From an uncultured Flavobacteriaceae bacterium (GTDB taxonomy: Bacteria > Bacteroidota > Bacteroidia > Flavobacteriales > Flavobacteriaceae), in NCBI GenBank assembly GCA_947494695.1, contig CANLWB010000004.1:248001-312000 (forward strand): a DNA stretch of 64,000 bases, in the 5' to 3' direction. The translations under genes were made by a program, and so were the position numbers. The notes beneath the pieces are model-generated. The model did not search any database and had not been told where the DNA came from. It was given only the letters and a program-made list of their open reading frames with translations. Of the stretch, positions 62,968-64,000 are shown one piece after another. How positions within the stretch are numbered: the stretch's first letter is position 1; each line of letters begins with the position of its first letter.

Positions 62968-64000
62968 TTGAAGCAGATTATTAAATCCATACTTGGTAAA
63001 GATTCTAAAAAGATGAAACCCTCATCGTTAGAAGCGTATTTTGAAAAATTTCGAAATAACATTGTTGGCGGGAATCAGTATTTCGAATCACCATACGGAA
63101 CGCGAAGAATTATTTATGCAGATTGGACGGCTAGTGGACGATTGTACAGGCCTATTGAAGAAAAGCTGCTAAACCAAATAGGACCTTATGTGGCTAACAC
63201 ACATACGGAAACATCAATAACAGGGTCTTCAATGACTTTGGCTTATCATGATGCGAGAGCAATTATTAAAAAACATGTTAATGCTTCTCAGGATGATGTG
63301 TTAATTACTGTAGGTACAGGAATGACAGGGGCAATTAATAAATTTCAGCGTATTTTAGGGTTGAAACTCAATGAAAATTTAAAAGAAAACACTACCATAC
63401 CTGAAGAAAAAAGACCTATAATTTTTGTGTCTCATATGGAGCACCATTCTAACCAGACGTCATGGTTAGAAACCATTGCAAATGTGGAGGTTATTCCTTT
63501 TAATAAAGAAGGATTACCTTGTTTAAATGGGTTAAAAAAGCTTATAGATAAATATAAAGATAACCCCATAAAAATAGCAGCGGTAACAGGTTGTTCTAAT
63601 GTAACAGGTATAAGAACAAATTATCATGAAATTGCAAAAATAATGCACAAAAATAATGGGTTGTGCTTTGTAGATTTTGCATGTTCTGCGCCTTATGTGC
63701 ATATTAATATGCACCCCGAAAGGAAAGATGAATATTTAGATGCCATTACATTTTCGCCTCATAAATTTTTAGGAGGTCCAGGAGCATCCGGCGTATTAAT
63801 TTTCAATAAAAAATTATATAAAAATCTGGTGCCAGATAATCCAGGAGGGGGTACAGTGAAATATACTAATCCTTGGGGAGATCATGACTATATTGATGAT
63901 ATTGAAACTCGTGAAGATGGAGGCACTCCTGGCTTTTTACAAGCAATTAAAATAGCGTTGTCTATAAGGTTGAAAGAAGAAATGGGGGTTCAAAATATAC
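62968..64000 (+). CDS. class V aminotransferase-like PLP protein, cut by window end
   Basis: An open frame from TTG 62968 (or ATG 63013, in frame) runs to the end. It reads ADWTASGRLYRPIEEKL, SHMEHHSNQTSWLE, AVTGCSNVTGIRTNYHEIAKIM, DFACSAPYVHINMH and the PLP-Lys motif SPHKFLGGPGASG, as in cysteine desulfurase/isopenicillin epimerase-like class V enzymes. It follows mutB by 17 bases. Whether it is a desulfurase, lyase or transferase cannot be decided. Confidence 0.82.
   Translation, partial: MKQIIKSILGKDSKKMKPSSLEAYFEKFRNNIVGGNQYFESPYGTRRIIYADWTASGRLYRPIEEKLLNQIGPYVANTHTETSITGSSMTLAYHDARAIIKKHVNASQDDVLITVGTGMTGAINKFQRILGLKLNENLKENTTIPEEKRPIIFVSHMEHHSNQTSWLETIANVEVIPFNKEGLPCLNGLKKLIDKYKDNPIKIAAVTGCSNVTGIRTNYHEIAKIMHKNNGLCFVDFACSAPYVHINMHPERKDEYLDAITFSPHKFLGGPGASGVLIFNKKLYKNLVPDNPGGGTVKYTNPWGDHDYIDDIETREDGGTPGFLQAIKIALSIRLKEEMGVQNI

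Noticed and set aside
1-64000. Mobile element, CRISPR array or RNA genes
   Set aside because: No transposase, integrase, regular repeats with spacers, tRNA or rRNA were seen.

Overview
The window is AT-rich DNA from a member of the Bacteroidota, most likely a marine Flavobacteriaceae. The signs are TAnnTTTG-type -7 promoter elements, a TonB-dependent receptor with an N-terminal carboxypeptidase-regulatory domain, many Sec lipoproteins and ...AQE-type signal peptides, and a split MutA/MutB. I see no rRNA, tRNA, CRISPR, integrase or insertion sequence. The whole 64 kb reads as one large catabolic island made of about a dozen operons.

Layout: (1) 1-5068, minus: exported sulfurtransferase, CaiB/BaiF CoA-transferase, AhpD-like protein, aconitase-family hydratase (small and large subunits), HMG-CoA-lyase-like enzyme. 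(2) 5260-6672, plus: aldehyde dehydrogenase. (3) 6678-11456, minus: MFS carrier, CpeT-like protein, lipoprotein, two MDR reductases. (4) 11603-15325, minus: DUF1838 lipoprotein and TonB receptor. (5) 15742-19721, minus: an exported redox set (SUMF1-like, Tat flavin amine oxidase, CpeT-like, cytochrome c). (6) 19976-22389: lipoprotein alpha/beta hydrolase and amidohydrolase. (7) 22524-28374, plus: AceE-type dehydrogenase E1, E2, a membrane protein, and a DUF3598/calycin-like protein. (8) 28557-30459, minus: MFS and flavodoxin-fold reductase. (9) 30692-44235, plus: a second hydratase with a flavin oxidase gene between its subunits, HpcH/HpaI aldolase, RedY/HapK-like protein, SDR, HyuA, FAD reductase, HyuB, methyltransferase, NTF2-like protein, CpeT-like protein. 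(10) 44241-51033: two DUF1838 proteins, VOC proteins, peroxiredoxin, a small CpeT-like protein, MFS. (11) 51034-51811: decayed gene remnants. (12) 51812-55702, minus: DoxX, three VOC proteins, a lipoprotein, a nitrilase-fold lipoprotein without its cysteine. (13) 55857-64000, plus: propionyl-CoA carboxylase, methylmalonyl-CoA mutase, and a class V aminotransferase cut by the window end.

Two things stand out. First, nine promoter regions carry the same operator. In eight it is four RTTAAY half-sites at offsets 0, 9, 16 and 25 (two 13-bp palindromes TTAAYnnnRTTAA with centres 16 bp apart); one has a single palindrome. Several sit about 9-12 bp from a TAnnTTTR -7 element, sometimes on both sides. 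This ties the operons into one regulon, yet no transcriptional regulator is encoded in the window. Second, the gene content suggests, as an inference, breakdown of a pyrrolic or tetrapyrrole compound such as a bilin: three or four CpeT/CpcT-like proteins, a DUF3598/calycin-like protein, a RedY/HapK-like protein, an ATP-dependent lactam/imide hydrolase (HyuAB), and two aconitase-type hydratases resembling dimethylmaleate hydratase. Dialkylmaleates from cleaved pyrrole rings could be hydrated, then split either as CoA esters (CoA-transferase plus HMG-CoA-lyase-like enzyme) or directly (HpcH/HpaI aldolase). The products would be pyruvate (to AceE/E2) and acyl units including propionyl-CoA (to PCC and methylmalonyl-CoA mutase). 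The substrate is not proven by sequence.
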